Shown here: positions 7,646 to 18,505 of the stretch, in pieces
How positions within the stretch are numbered: position 1 is the stretch's first letter
How the letters are laid out: each line of letters starts with the position of its first letter
Assembly (NCBI GenBank): GCA_903825575.1
Contig: CAIKAW010000020.1
Coordinates: forward strand, 1 to 32,216
From: an uncultured bacterium
Lineage (GTDB): Bacteria > Actinomycetota > Actinomycetes > S36-B12 > CAIKAW01
Direction: 5' to 3'
Length of the DNA: 32,216 nt
The notes under the pieces: model-generated
The model's database searches: none
What the model was told of the DNA's origin: nothing
The model's input: the letters and a program-made list of their open reading frames with translations, nothing else
Program-made: the position numbers and the translations under genes

Positions 7646-9943
7646 CTACAGCTTCTCGACCGGCGCGTAGCGCAGCAACAGTCGCTTAACACCTTCGGTT
7701 CCGAAATCGATGCTCGCCTCCGCGTGGTCGCCGCTGCCGGCCACAGTCACAACCGTCCCTAGCCCGAACTTTTCGTGCGTGACCCGCTCTCCGACAGCCA
7801 GTACAACAGTCGGATGATTCCCGGGGCCACTTGGTCGTCCGCGACTAGCTGCCGCCGACAGGGAGGGGGCCGAACCGAACCCTCCGCTGGACGGCGGGAA
7901 ACTCTGCGGTGCTTCGCGCTTCCAATGGAGCAAGTCGGAAGGTAACTCATCCAAGAATCGCGACGCTGGGTTGTACGTCGGCGCACCCCAAGCTGACCGA
8001 ACGACCGACCGCGAGACGTAAAGCCGTTCGCGGGCCCGCGTGATACCGACATAGGCCAACCGTCGTTCCTCTTCTAACTCGGTCGGGTCGCCCATGGATC
8101 GCTGGTGAGGAAATACACCATCCTCCATGCCAGTAAGGAACACGACCGGAAACTCAAGACCCTTGGCCGTGTGCAACGTCATTAGCGTCACGACTCCGCC
8201 ATGTGCGTCCGCGTCAGGTATCTCATCGGAATCGGCCACCAGTGACACTCGTTCTAGGAAGTCACCCAATGTTCCGTCTGGGGTGTCTGCCTCAAATTCT
8301 CGGGCTACAGATTCGAGTTCGGCCAGATTCTCGACCCGCGGCTCATCCTGCGGGTCCGTGCTGACCTGCAACTCACGCAGGTAGCCGCTCTGTTCGAGAG
8401 CCGCCTGCAGAATCGTTCCAGGCCCGGAACCTGCCTCGACGAGGGTTCGCAAGTCGGTCAACAACTTCGTGAAAGTCTGGATTGAACTTAGCGATCTGGT
8501 AGCCAGCAAAGTGATTTCGCTGGCTCGCTCCAGCGCCGCCCCAAACGAGATTCGCTCCCGCTCGGCAAAATCCGTGACCCAGGCCTCTGCGCGATCACCG
8601 ATACCTCGACGCGGAATGTTGAGGATCCGGCGCATCGAAACATCGTCAGACGGGTTTACCAACACCCGCAGGTATGCAATCGCGTCGCGAACTTCGCGTC
8701 GCTCGTAGAACCGAACCCCGCCCACAACTCGGTATGGCAGACCTACGCGAATGAAGACTTCTTCCAACGATCGCGACTGGGCATTGGTCCGGTAGAACAC
8801 AGCGACGCCCGAGGGCGGCAGCGAATCCTCGTCGTGCAGTCGATCGATCTCGTTGGCAACGAACGATGCTTCATCATGTTCATCGTCAGCGACATATCCG
8901 ACGATCCGCTCACCGGGGCCGGCATCGGTCCAGAGTCGCTTGGGGCGACGATCAGAGTTGCGCGCGATAACTGCATTCGCAGCATCCAGAATCGTTTGTG
9001 TCGAACGGTAGTTCTGCTCCAGCACGATCGTGCTGGCATCGGGGTAGTCACGCTCGAACTCCACGATGTTACGAATAGTCGCGCCGCGGAATGCATAGAT
9101 GCTTTGGTCGGCATCGCCGACGACACACAGTTCTGCCGGTGTAACACCGTCAGCCCCACGGCCAACGAGCTCACGAACCAATTCGTACTGAGCCAAGTTG
9201 GTGTCCTGATACTCGTCGACCAGAACATGTCGAAATTTGCGGTGGTAGTGCTCAGCCACGTCCGGATACAACTGCAACAGCACAACAACATTTGAGATCA
9301 GGTCGTCGAAATCCATGGCGTTGGCGCGTAGCAGTCGGCTCTGATAGTCGCGGTACACGCCAGCCAATATCTGCTCAATTGGATTGGCTGCTCGGGCCGC
9401 GAACGTCTCGTGATCGACAAGTTCGTTCTTCAATCCGCTAATGAGATGAGCGAAGGCACGCGGATTGTGACGCTTGGGGTCAAGGTCCTGCGCACGCATC
9501 ACCAATGTGATCAGCCGCAGCGAATCTCCGGAGTCGTAAATAGAGAACGACGACGCGTAGCCGAGCCGGGTTGCTTCGCGCCGCAGGATCCGAACGCAAG
9601 ACGAGTGGAACGTAGATACCCACATAGTCCGAGCCCGGGGCCCCACTAACTCCTCGACCCGTGAACGCATCTCGCCGGCGGCCTTGTTCGTGAATGTGAT
9701 GGCCAGAATCTCGCCGGGGCGCACTCCTCGCTCAGCGATCAGGTGGGCAACCCGACGAGTCAGCACCCGAGTCTTACCTGAGCCCGCTCCTGCCACGATC
9801 AACAGCGGCCCACCGGTGTGCTCAACCGCCGCCCGCTGCGAGGGATTCAGATCATCAAGCAGGTCGGCCACCCCGAACCCGCTGCCCTGCCCCGGAGCAG
9901 CCGGCCATTCCGGCAAGTCGAAACCTTCAAAGGGGAGGGACAC
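7646..9943 (-). CDS. pcrA: ATP-dependent DNA helicase PcrA/UvrD (SF1A)
   Basis: This is a 765 aa 3'-5' helicase used in nucleotide-excision repair and in removing proteins from DNA. All SF1A motifs are present in order: Q motif LNPSQRAAV (32-40), Walker A AGAGSGKT (51-58), motif II DEYQDTN, motif III GDADQSIYAFRGA, motif IV EQNYRST, motif V TLHTAKGLEFPVVF and motif VI YVGITRARERLYVS. The last 50 residues form the Tudor-like tail (GERVTHEKFGLGTVV) by which PcrA contacts RNA polymerase. The GTG start lacks a convincing ribosome site; a TAGACT box six bases upstream suggests a leaderless mRNA. M. tuberculosis uvrD1 sits in the same place beside sucC. Confidence 0.96.
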   Translation of the reverse strand: MSLPFEGFDLPEWPAAPGQGSGFGVADLLDDLNPSQRAAVEHTGGPLLIVAGAGSGKTRVLTRRVAHLIAERGVRPGEILAITFTNKAAGEMRSRVEELVGPRARTMWVSTFHSSCVRILRREATRLGYASSFSIYDSGDSLRLITLVMRAQDLDPKRHNPRAFAHLISGLKNELVDHETFAARAANPIEQILAGVYRDYQSRLLRANAMDFDDLISNVVVLLQLYPDVAEHYHRKFRHVLVDEYQDTNLAQYELVRELVGRGADGVTPAELCVVGDADQSIYAFRGATIRNIVEFERDYPDASTIVLEQNYRSTQTILDAANAVIARNSDRRPKRLWTDAGPGERIVGYVADDEHDEASFVANEIDRLHDEDSLPPSGVAVFYRTNAQSRSLEEVFIRVGLPYRVVGGVRFYERREVRDAIAYLRVLVNPSDDVSMRRILNIPRRGIGDRAEAWVTDFAERERISFGAALERASEITLLATRSLSSIQTFTKLLTDLRTLVEAGSGPGTILQAALEQSGYLRELQVSTDPQDEPRVENLAELESVAREFEADTPDGTLGDFLERVSLVADSDEIPDADAHGGVVTLMTLHTAKGLEFPVVFLTGMEDGVFPHQRSMGDPTELEEERRLAYVGITRARERLYVSRSVVRSAWGAPTYNPASRFLDELPSDLLHWKREAPQSFPPSSGGFGSAPSLSAAASRGRPSGPGNHPTVVLAVGERVTHEKFGLGTVVTVAGSGDHAEASIDFGTEGVKRLLLRYAPVEKL

Positions 9944-9949
9944 CTGCTG

Positions 9950-9955
9950 AGTCTA
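9950..9955 (-). promoter_or_regulatory. Candidate -10 box for leaderless pcrA mRNA
   Basis: On the minus strand TAGACT is followed by CAGCAG and then the pcrA GTG. A -10 six bases from the start codon would place the transcription start on the GTG itself. No -35 match is visible. The inference rests on spacing and on the absence of a Shine-Dalgarno sequence. Confidence 0.35.
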
Positions 9956-10032
9956 CGGAGGCGTCCGACAATGCCCGACTCCTGCTCAGTCAGCGGCCAC
10001 GTAGCATGGCCCGGCCGACCTAGGGAGGATCC

Positions 10033-10752
10033 GTGCTCGAAGATTCAGCCGTCGAACGAGTGCTCGTGGTGTCCGCACACCCCGACGATGTCGACTTCGG
10101 CGCGGCCGGGACCGTCGCTACCTGGACCGATGCAGGGATCGTCGTGACCTACGCCATCATCACCGACGGTGGCGCCGGCGGCAGCGACCCCGACGTTCCG
10201 CGCGAGCAAATGCCAACAATCCGCCGGGCCGAGCAGTTGGCCGCTGGCGCCGCAGTTGGCGTCACCGATGTTCGGTTCCTGGGGTATGTCGACGGAGAGC
10301 TGGAGGTAAGCCATGAATTGCGTCGCGACATCTCGCGAGTAATTCGCCAGGTCCGCCCCCAGCGGATGTTGATCCAGTCCCCCGAACGCAACTGGCAGCG
10401 GATTCAGGCTTCACATCCGGACCACCTCGCGGCCGGCGAAGCGGCGCTGCAGGCGATCTACCCTGACGCCCGAAACCCATTTGCGCATACCTCGCTGCTG
10501 ACCGACGAGGGCTTGGAACCGTGGTCGGTACAAGAGGTTTGGGTCCAGGCCTCGCCGATCCAAGACCATTTCGTCGACGTAACAGCGCAGTTCGATCGCA
10601 AGATCGCGGCCCTCCGGGCCCACCACTCACAGACAGCCGGGATGGCCGACCTGCCAGGCTTCATCCGAGGCTGGCTGACCAGGAATGCGGAGGCCGCCGG
10701 TTGGCCCGAAGGTCGGCTGGCCGAAGCCTTCCGGGTGATTGCAACCGCCTAA
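10033..10752 (+). CDS. PIG-L / LmbE family zinc deacetylase
   Basis: This is a 239 aa single-domain hydrolase of the family that removes acetyl groups from N-acetylglucosamine conjugates (MshB in mycothiol, BshB in bacillithiol and LmbE relatives). Zinc ligands are visible: the early AHPDDVDFGAAGT motif (H16, D19) and S127-H128-P-D-H131. The protein is shorter than typical MshB, so I do not call it mshB; the substrate is unknown. The start is GTG, preceded by GGGAGG four to five bases upstream. The gene stands alone on the plus strand, divergent from pcrA and convergent with guaA, with only 45 bases between the stops and no clear terminator there. Confidence 0.87.
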   Translation: MLEDSAVERVLVVSAHPDDVDFGAAGTVATWTDAGIVVTYAIITDGGAGGSDPDVPREQMPTIRRAEQLAAGAAVGVTDVRFLGYVDGELEVSHELRRDISRVIRQVRPQRMLIQSPERNWQRIQASHPDHLAAGEAALQAIYPDARNPFAHTSLLTDEGLEPWSVQEVWVQASPIQDHFVDVTAQFDRKIAALRAHHSQTAGMADLPGFIRGWLTRNAEAAGWPEGRLAEAFRVIATA

Positions 10753-10797
10753 GGCGTCGGCATGGACATTTACTTCGTCGATGACGTGATCAGGTAG

Positions 10798-12348
10798 CTA
10801 TTCCCATTCGATAGTGCCGGGCGGTTTGCTCGTGACGTCTAGGACGACACGGTTAACTGCCCGCACTTCGTTTGTGATCCGAGTGGAGATGCGTTCGATC
10901 ACTTCATAGGGCAAGCGGGACCAGTCGGCTGTCATCGCGTCCTCGCTTGATACCGGCCGCAGCACGATCGGATGGCCGTAGCTGCGACCGTCGCCCTGCA
11001 CTCCAACACTGCGGACGTCTGCAAGCAGGACCACCGGGAACTGCCAGACATCGCGGTCTAGTCCGGATGCGGTTAGTTCAGCACGAGCGATTGCATCGGC
11101 AGCCCGCAGAATCTCAAGTCGTTCGCCGTCCACCGCGCCGACAATGCGGATTGCCAGACCTGGCCCTGGGAATGGGTGGCGCCAGACGATCTCAGCGGGA
11201 AGTCCGAGCTCGGCGCCGACCTGACGCACCTCGTCCTTGAACAATGCGCGCAATGGCTCAACGAGTTTGAACTTCATGTCCTCGGGTAAGCCGCCCACAT
11301 TGTGGTGACTCTTAATGTTCGCGGTTCCTGTGCCACCGCCGCTTTCAACCACATCGGGATACAGCGTTCCCTGAACAAGAAACTCGACGTCGTGCCCGGC
11401 AACGACTTCGCGCGCTGCATCTTCGAAGACGCGGATGAACTCCCGGCCGATGATCTTGCGCTTCTGCTCTGGATCTATGACGCCGGCGAGGGCATTGAGG
11501 AACCGTTCGGACGCATCAACCACGACTAGGCGCACCCCAGTTGCGGCAACGAAGTCGCGCTCGACCTGCTCCGCTTCGCCCGCACGCAGAAGTCCATGGT
11601 CGACGAAGACGCACGTGAGTTGATCCCCAATGGCTCGCTGCACCAACGCCGCAGCCACCGCCGAATCAACGCCGCCGGAGAGTCCGCAAAGCACTTGGCC
11701 AGTGCCGACAGTGGCGCGAATAGCCGCGACCTGGTCTTCGACGATCGAGCTCGCTGTCCAGTTCGGTTCGATTCCGGCGACGTCGTAAAGGAAGTGCTCC
11801 AGCACGCGCTGCCCGTACTCACTATGCAGAACTTCCGGGTGGAACTGCACGCCGCAGCTGCGCAGGTCAGCGTTCTCGAACGCAGCCACCGCGGCTCCCG
11901 GAGACGTCGCAGAGACCGCAAAACCTTCGGGCGCGCGCGTGACCGAATCGCCGTGTGACATCCAAACCATCTGCTCGGCTGGGAGTCCGGCAAATAGCGC
12001 CCCGGGATTGGACACGGTCAAGGTGGTCCGGCCGAACTCGGACAATCCTGTCTGTGCAACCTCACCCCCGAGCCCTTGCGCGAGGAGTTGGAAGCCGTAA
12101 CAGATTCCGAAGGTCGGGACTCCGGTCCTGAACAACGAAGGATCGACCGAAGGCGCGCCTTCGGCGTACACACTGGCCGGGCCGCCTGAAAGCACAATCG
12201 CAGTCGGGTTTCGGGCGAGCATGTCGGCAACCGGCATCGTGTGCGGCACGACCTCGGAGTAGACGTTCGCCTCGCGAATCCGCCGCGCGATCAGTTGCGC
12301 GTACTGCGCCCCAAAGTCGATGACCAGTACGGGTCTTACGTCAGACAC
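10798..12348 (-). CDS. guaA: GMP synthase (glutamine-hydrolysing)
   Basis: GuaA converts XMP to GMP with ATP and glutamine. At 516 aa it is standard in length. The class I glutamine amidotransferase domain has the nucleophile C83 in [11 protein letters not shown] and H170/E172 in [14 protein letters not shown]. The ATP-pyrophosphatase domain follows with the PP-loop SGGVDS at 224-229, and the C-terminal dimerisation domain ends in the usual KPPGTIEWE. The GTG start has GGAAGG seven bases upstream. It is the last gene of the guaB-guaB3-oxidoreductase-guaA series and may also have its own promoter in the 50-base gap before it. Confidence 0.97.
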   Translation of the reverse strand: MSDVRPVLVIDFGAQYAQLIARRIREANVYSEVVPHTMPVADMLARNPTAIVLSGGPASVYAEGAPSVDPSLFRTGVPTFGICYGFQLLAQGLGGEVAQTGLSEFGRTTLTVSNPGALFAGLPAEQMVWMSHGDSVTRAPEGFAVSATSPGAAVAAFENADLRSCGVQFHPEVLHSEYGQRVLEHFLYDVAGIEPNWTASSIVEDQVAAIRATVGTGQVLCGLSGGVDSAVAAALVQRAIGDQLTCVFVDHGLLRAGEAEQVERDFVAATGVRLVVVDASERFLNALAGVIDPEQKRKIIGREFIRVFEDAAREVVAGHDVEFLVQGTLYPDVVESGGGTGTANIKSHHNVGGLPEDMKFKLVEPLRALFKDEVRQVGAELGLPAEIVWRHPFPGPGLAIRIVGAVDGERLEILRAADAIARAELTASGLDRDVWQFPVVLLADVRSVGVQGDGRSYGHPIVLRPVSSEDAMTADWSRLPYEVIERISTRITNEVRAVNRVVLDVTSKPPGTIEWE

Positions 12349-12373
12349 GCGATGGCCTTCCAGCAGGAGTCGG

Positions 12374-12386
12374 TAACCAGATCCTA
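12374..12386 (-). promoter_or_regulatory. Candidate internal -10 box before guaA
   Basis: The minus strand of the 50-base gap between the oxidoreductase and guaA has TAGGAT (12381-12386). It could start transcripts near 12374 with a leader of about 26 nt. No -35 hexamer matches at 16-18 bases, so this is a weak prediction. Confidence 0.25.
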
Positions 12387-12398
12387 ACTAGTCCCCGC

Positions 12399-14111
12399 TC
12401 ATGCACCGTGGCTCGGCAGCGGCAAACGCAGTGCTCCAGGAGCGGTTGCCGGCACGACCGGGCGCAGCGGGACCACCGGGTCAATGCGGACGTAGGCACT
12501 ACCAAGTTCCGGGCGGGGGTCGACATCACCAACATTGGGCCAAAAGGCGACCGCCCGTTCGGCCTGGGCCGTGATCGTCAAGGACGGGTTCACTCCCAGA
12601 TTTGCCGTGACCGCAGCACCATCAAGCACATGCAGACCGTCATGACCGAAAACTCGCTGATACGGATCGACCACTCCGCGCTCGGGGTCGGCACCGATCA
12701 CGGCACCGCCGACGAAGTGCGCCGTCATGGGCGCGCCAATCAGATCACCAGCGCTACCCATTGCCTCGCCATCAATCCGCTCGGCCAGACGTCGGGCAAA
12801 CTCGTTTGCCACTGGAATCCAGGTCGGGTTAGGTTCGCCCTCGCCGTGGCCGCTGGTCAACTTCCAGCGTCCGAAGCGCGTTCGTTTCGAAGAGACGGTG
12901 ACCGAATTGTCAACGTCCTGCATTACGAGCGCGATGATCGTGCGCTCAGACCAGCCGCTCACATTCAGCGAACGTAGTGCCGCCTTGGGGTCGGCTGCCA
13001 TCGCCTTCAACCAGGTGCGCCACCTTGGGACACCGGGCTCCTCATCGGTGAGCAAGGTACCGAGCAGTCCCATCATGTTGCTGCCCTTGCCATACCGCAC
13101 CGGTTCAATGTGTGTGTGTGGCTCGGGGTGAAAGCTCGACGTAATGGCCACACCTTGGGTGTAGTCGACGCTGCGATCGTTGGAGACCGCGCCCACCAGC
13201 GACTCGGAATTCGTACGAGAGAGCCGGCCCAATGCAGAGGACAGATTCGTCAGGTGACCATCGTCGCGCATGCGATGGAGCAGTCGCTGCGTGTTGTAGG
13301 CGCCAGCGGCGAACACCACATGAGACGCGGTAAACGTGCGCCGCGGTTGTGAGTTCCCAGGGCCGGTTCGGTGGAAATCGACGGCGTAACGTGCGCCAGC
13401 GGCATTCGCAGCTAACGGGCGTACGACGTCGACGGTAGACATTGGAAAGACTCGGGCTCCTGCCGACTCGGCCAGACCTAGGTAGTTGGTCGGCAACGTG
13501 TTCTTCGCGTTGTGGCGGCAACCGGTCATGCATTCACCGCACTCGGTGCACCCGCGACGACTCGGGCCGACACCGCCAAAGAATGGATCCGGCGACTCCA
13601 CTCCCGGGCCGACCCCAAAGAAAACGCCAACCGGAGTGCGGTGATAGGTCTGGCCTACGCCCATGTCTTCGGCAATCGCCCGGACGTGATCGTCGGCGGT
13701 GGTGGTTGACGGTTGTTCCACGGCGCCGAGCATGCGTTGGGCTTGGTCGTAATACGGCGCAAGTTCAGCGGACCAGTCGGTGATGTCGGCCCACTGCCGG
13801 TCAGCAAAGAATGCGGGCGGCGGAACATAGAGCGTATTGGCGTACACCAACGACCCGCCACCGACGCCAGCGCCGCAAAGCACAACCGTGTCAGGCAGGA
13901 TATGGATGCGCTGGATGCCATAGCAACCGATAGCTGGAGCGAACAAGAAATCCTTTGCCTGCCAAGAAGTCTTGGGCAATGTTTCAGCGGTGAACCTTCG
14001 GCCGGCCTCGAGCACCGCAACGCGGTAGCCCTTTTCGGTCAGCCGAAGTGCTGCAACCGACCCGCCAAAACCTGAACCGACAACCACCACATCGAAGTCT
14101 GGTTGGTCCAT
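12399..14111 (-). CDS. GMC-family FAD oxidoreductase, ChoD-like
   Basis: This 570 aa protein has an N-terminal FAD-binding fold (VVVGSGFGGSVAALRL, Gly motif 12-17, then LEAGRRF). Its C-terminal GMC signature includes HFVGGAVIGAD and NLGVNPSLTITAQAERA. It resembles M. tuberculosis ChoD, annotated as cholesterol oxidase, in length and in gene position next to guaB3. A Cys-rich insert, C188-x2-C191-x2-C194-x3-C198 (CTECGECMTGC), looks like a 4Fe-4S ferredoxin motif; this insert is, as I recall, shared by this subfamily. The true substrate is unknown, and sterol oxidation is only one option. The ATG start has GAGGAG five bases upstream. The gene begins 14 bases after guaB3, inside the guanine-nucleotide operon. 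There is no secretion signal. Confidence 0.88.
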   Translation of the reverse strand: MDQPDFDVVVVGSGFGGSVAALRLTEKGYRVAVLEAGRRFTAETLPKTSWQAKDFLFAPAIGCYGIQRIHILPDTVVLCGAGVGGGSLVYANTLYVPPPAFFADRQWADITDWSAELAPYYDQAQRMLGAVEQPSTTTADDHVRAIAEDMGVGQTYHRTPVGVFFGVGPGVESPDPFFGGVGPSRRGCTECGECMTGCRHNAKNTLPTNYLGLAESAGARVFPMSTVDVVRPLAANAAGARYAVDFHRTGPGNSQPRRTFTASHVVFAAGAYNTQRLLHRMRDDGHLTNLSSALGRLSRTNSESLVGAVSNDRSVDYTQGVAITSSFHPEPHTHIEPVRYGKGSNMMGLLGTLLTDEEPGVPRWRTWLKAMAADPKAALRSLNVSGWSERTIIALVMQDVDNSVTVSSKRTRFGRWKLTSGHGEGEPNPTWIPVANEFARRLAERIDGEAMGSAGDLIGAPMTAHFVGGAVIGADPERGVVDPYQRVFGHDGLHVLDGAAVTANLGVNPSLTITAQAERAVAFWPNVGDVDPRPELGSAYVRIDPVVPLRPVVPATAPGALRLPLPSHGA

Positions 14112-14125
14112 GCCAACTCCTCGTG

Positions 14126-16815
<2,690 letters not shown>

Positions 16816-16847
16816 TTACCGGGCGCCCAGTTGTTGGCCAGCCCCGC

Positions 16848-17459
16848 TCAGCGCAGGAAACCCCAGCGGAAGCCGAGGGCAACCGCTTGCGCCCGATCTG
16901 CCGCCTGAAGCTTGCGAAACAGTCGACGGGCATGAGTCTTGACTGTGTCTTCGGAAAGGTAGAGCTCACGGCCGATCTCGGCGTTGCTACAGCCGCGACT
17001 CATTCCGTCAAGAACTTGCCGCTCCCGATCAGTCAACGGCGGCGGTGGTCCAAGTCCAGCCATGCTCTTGCCATTCGAGCTTGCGCGTTCGGGGGCAAGT
17101 AGCGCGGTAAGTGTGGCAGCAACTTCTTCGGCCGCGGCATTCTTGGCTAGGTAACCCCTCGCTCCGTGGCCAACTGCCCGAGCCACGCCATCGTGATCCT
17201 CGCCCTGAGTCAGCATGACCACCAGAGAGTCGGGGTGAGACCCAGAAAGGCGTCGAACTGTTTCGATCCCGCCAATACCGGGCATCCGGACGTCAAGCAG
17301 GACCAGGTCGGGCCGTTCCAAGGGGAAGCGAGCCAGCACTTCTTCACCGCTTCCGGCGGCGCTGACCCGCGCTACTCCCGGTACTCCGGCGACAGCACGG
17401 CGCAGAGTCTCACGTGCCAAAGGCGCGTCGTCACAAACCAAAATGGTCCACCCGTTCAT
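16848..17459 (-). CDS. bldM: BldM-type orphan response regulator (REC + LuxR HTH)
   Basis: This is a 203 aa NarL/FixJ-type regulator, the same length as Streptomyces BldM. The receiver domain (1-118) keeps the full phosphorylation pocket: D10, D11, D56, T84 and K106. A Pro/Gly-rich linker leads to a LuxR-type HTH (140-203: LTDRERQVLDGMSRG, then SEDTVKTHARRLFRKL) and the BldM-like tail ALGFRWGFLR. The ATG at 17459 has GAGG upstream; a GTG two codons earlier is less well placed. No histidine kinase is encoded nearby. In Streptomyces bldM lies beside whiD and guaB, and here it is beside guaB and three genes from the whiD-type gene. It presumably binds DNA as a dimer and controls growth-phase or developmental genes. 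Confidence 0.88.
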   Translation of the reverse strand: MNGWTILVCDDAPLARETLRRAVAGVPGVARVSAAGSGEEVLARFPLERPDLVLLDVRMPGIGGIETVRRLSGSHPDSLVVMLTQGEDHDGVARAVGHGARGYLAKNAAAEEVAATLTALLAPERASSNGKSMAGLGPPPPLTDRERQVLDGMSRGCSNAEIGRELYLSEDTVKTHARRLFRKLQAADRAQAVALGFRWGFLR

Positions 17460-17493
17460 GCTCACCGCCTCGGCCCATTGTCTGATCTCACTG

Positions 17494-17510
17494 ACCTGTC
17501 TTCGGCAGGT
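17494..17510. other. Small hairpin upstream of bldM
   Basis: The inverted repeat ACCTG-N7-CAGGT sits in the 58-base gap between the TPR gene stop and bldM. The stem is short and lacks a T-run on the minus strand. It could be a weak terminator or an operator; I cannot separate these. Confidence 0.2.
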
Positions 17511-17523
17511 TTGCTTGCCTCCT

Positions 17524-18450
17524 TCAGTCCCGAACTGGTGCGACTATTTGCGAGCCTAGAAGGTCGGCCACGTCAGGGCGGGCCAGCCAGTCCCACCGGA
17601 GCTCCTCGGGCAGGTCCGCCGTCAACCGCTCCACAACAGATTTAGCTGAGGCGAGCTGGCGTGAGGACTCGCCCGGATCTGTTTGCGCCAACAATCGCCC
17701 GAGGAGCGCGCGCGCTGGCCAAACGACAGGCAGTGCCCCCACATTTTCGGCCAACCGACCGGCCCGACGAAGCGCGACCGTAGCTGTTTGGACATCGCCT
17801 TCCAGAACGTGCGATACGCCCACAAACAGCAGACTCTTCGCCACGTGGCGGGGCGCTCCGGATTGTTCGGCCAGCTTTACGGCCGCCGTTGCAAATCCCA
17901 GGGCCTCACCGGCCCGGCCCTGCCAGATACCTAGTTCCGCTCGAGTCCAGTCACGACGGACGCGTTGGCGCCACCAGTCCGGCCGCGCCGCTGCCAACTC
18001 TGACGCAAGCTCTAACTGCTCGGTTGCCGCCGGTGGATCACCGAGACCAATCGCGTCGGAGGCAAGTCCCAGTCTGGCGTCAAAAACTGCCGCGGCGACC
18101 CCAAATGAGAGTCCCAACGCTTCCTCGTCCAACGAGCGGGCTAACTGGTGTTGGCCCAGCGCCCGGTAGGCCGCAGCACTGGCAGCGGCTGCTAAGGAGG
18201 CATAACGGTGGGGTTCGACGGCATCGACCACCATCGCCCGCAAGGTTGCAAACACCTCAAGCCCGGCGGCGAATCTACCCACGGCCGTGTGACAAGCGCC
18301 AAGTAGCCACGTTGCGGACGCGGCTTCGGCGGGGTGACCGGTTGCGTGCGCAAGTTCAATTGCCTGTTCCAGGGTGGCAACTCCGGACGCGGGGCTGCCA
18401 CGAAAAGCGGCTCGTTCGCCGGCCGCGAGTAAGCCGGCCAGATCCTCCAC
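17524..18450 (-). CDS. Uncharacterised TPR-like helical-repeat protein
   Basis: This 308 aa, Ala/Leu-rich, entirely helical-looking protein has no signal peptide or membrane segment. Successive antiparallel helix pairs of about 34-40 residues (for example GVATLEQAIELAHATGHPAEA, read as helix A, then ATWLLGACHTAVGRFAAGLEVF as helix B) look like degenerate tetratricopeptide repeats. They resemble the sensor arms of MalT/LAL-type regulators, but no ATPase or DNA-binding domain is present. I do not recognise a named family. The GTG start has AGGAG seven bases upstream. It lies between a MerR-B12 regulator (55 bases before) and bldM (58 bases after) on the same strand, so a scaffold or partner role in that regulatory unit is an inference from context. 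Confidence 0.75.
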   Translation of the reverse strand: MEDLAGLLAAGERAAFRGSPASGVATLEQAIELAHATGHPAEAASATWLLGACHTAVGRFAAGLEVFATLRAMVVDAVEPHRYASLAAAASAAAYRALGQHQLARSLDEEALGLSFGVAAAVFDARLGLASDAIGLGDPPAATEQLELASELAAARPDWWRQRVRRDWTRAELGIWQGRAGEALGFATAAVKLAEQSGAPRHVAKSLLFVGVSHVLEGDVQTATVALRRAGRLAENVGALPVVWPARALLGRLLAQTDPGESSRQLASAKSVVERLTADLPEELRWDWLARPDVADLLGSQIVAPVRD

Positions 18451-18465
18451 GCATCGACTCCTGTC

Positions 18466-18488
18466 CTTGACTACTCAGGCTAGTCAAG
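18466..18488. promoter_or_regulatory. Perfect inverted repeat between the MerR-B12 and TPR genes
   Basis: CTTGACTA-N7-TAGTCAAG is a perfect 8-bp inverted repeat centred in the 55-base gap. On the minus strand its right half can serve as a TAGTCA -10, with TTGCGT 16 bases upstream, so it may be an operator over a weak promoter for the TPR gene. A terminator for the MerR gene is the alternative; no T-run follows. Confidence 0.45.
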
Positions 18489-18505
18489 CACGCAAGTTAG
18501 ACGAA

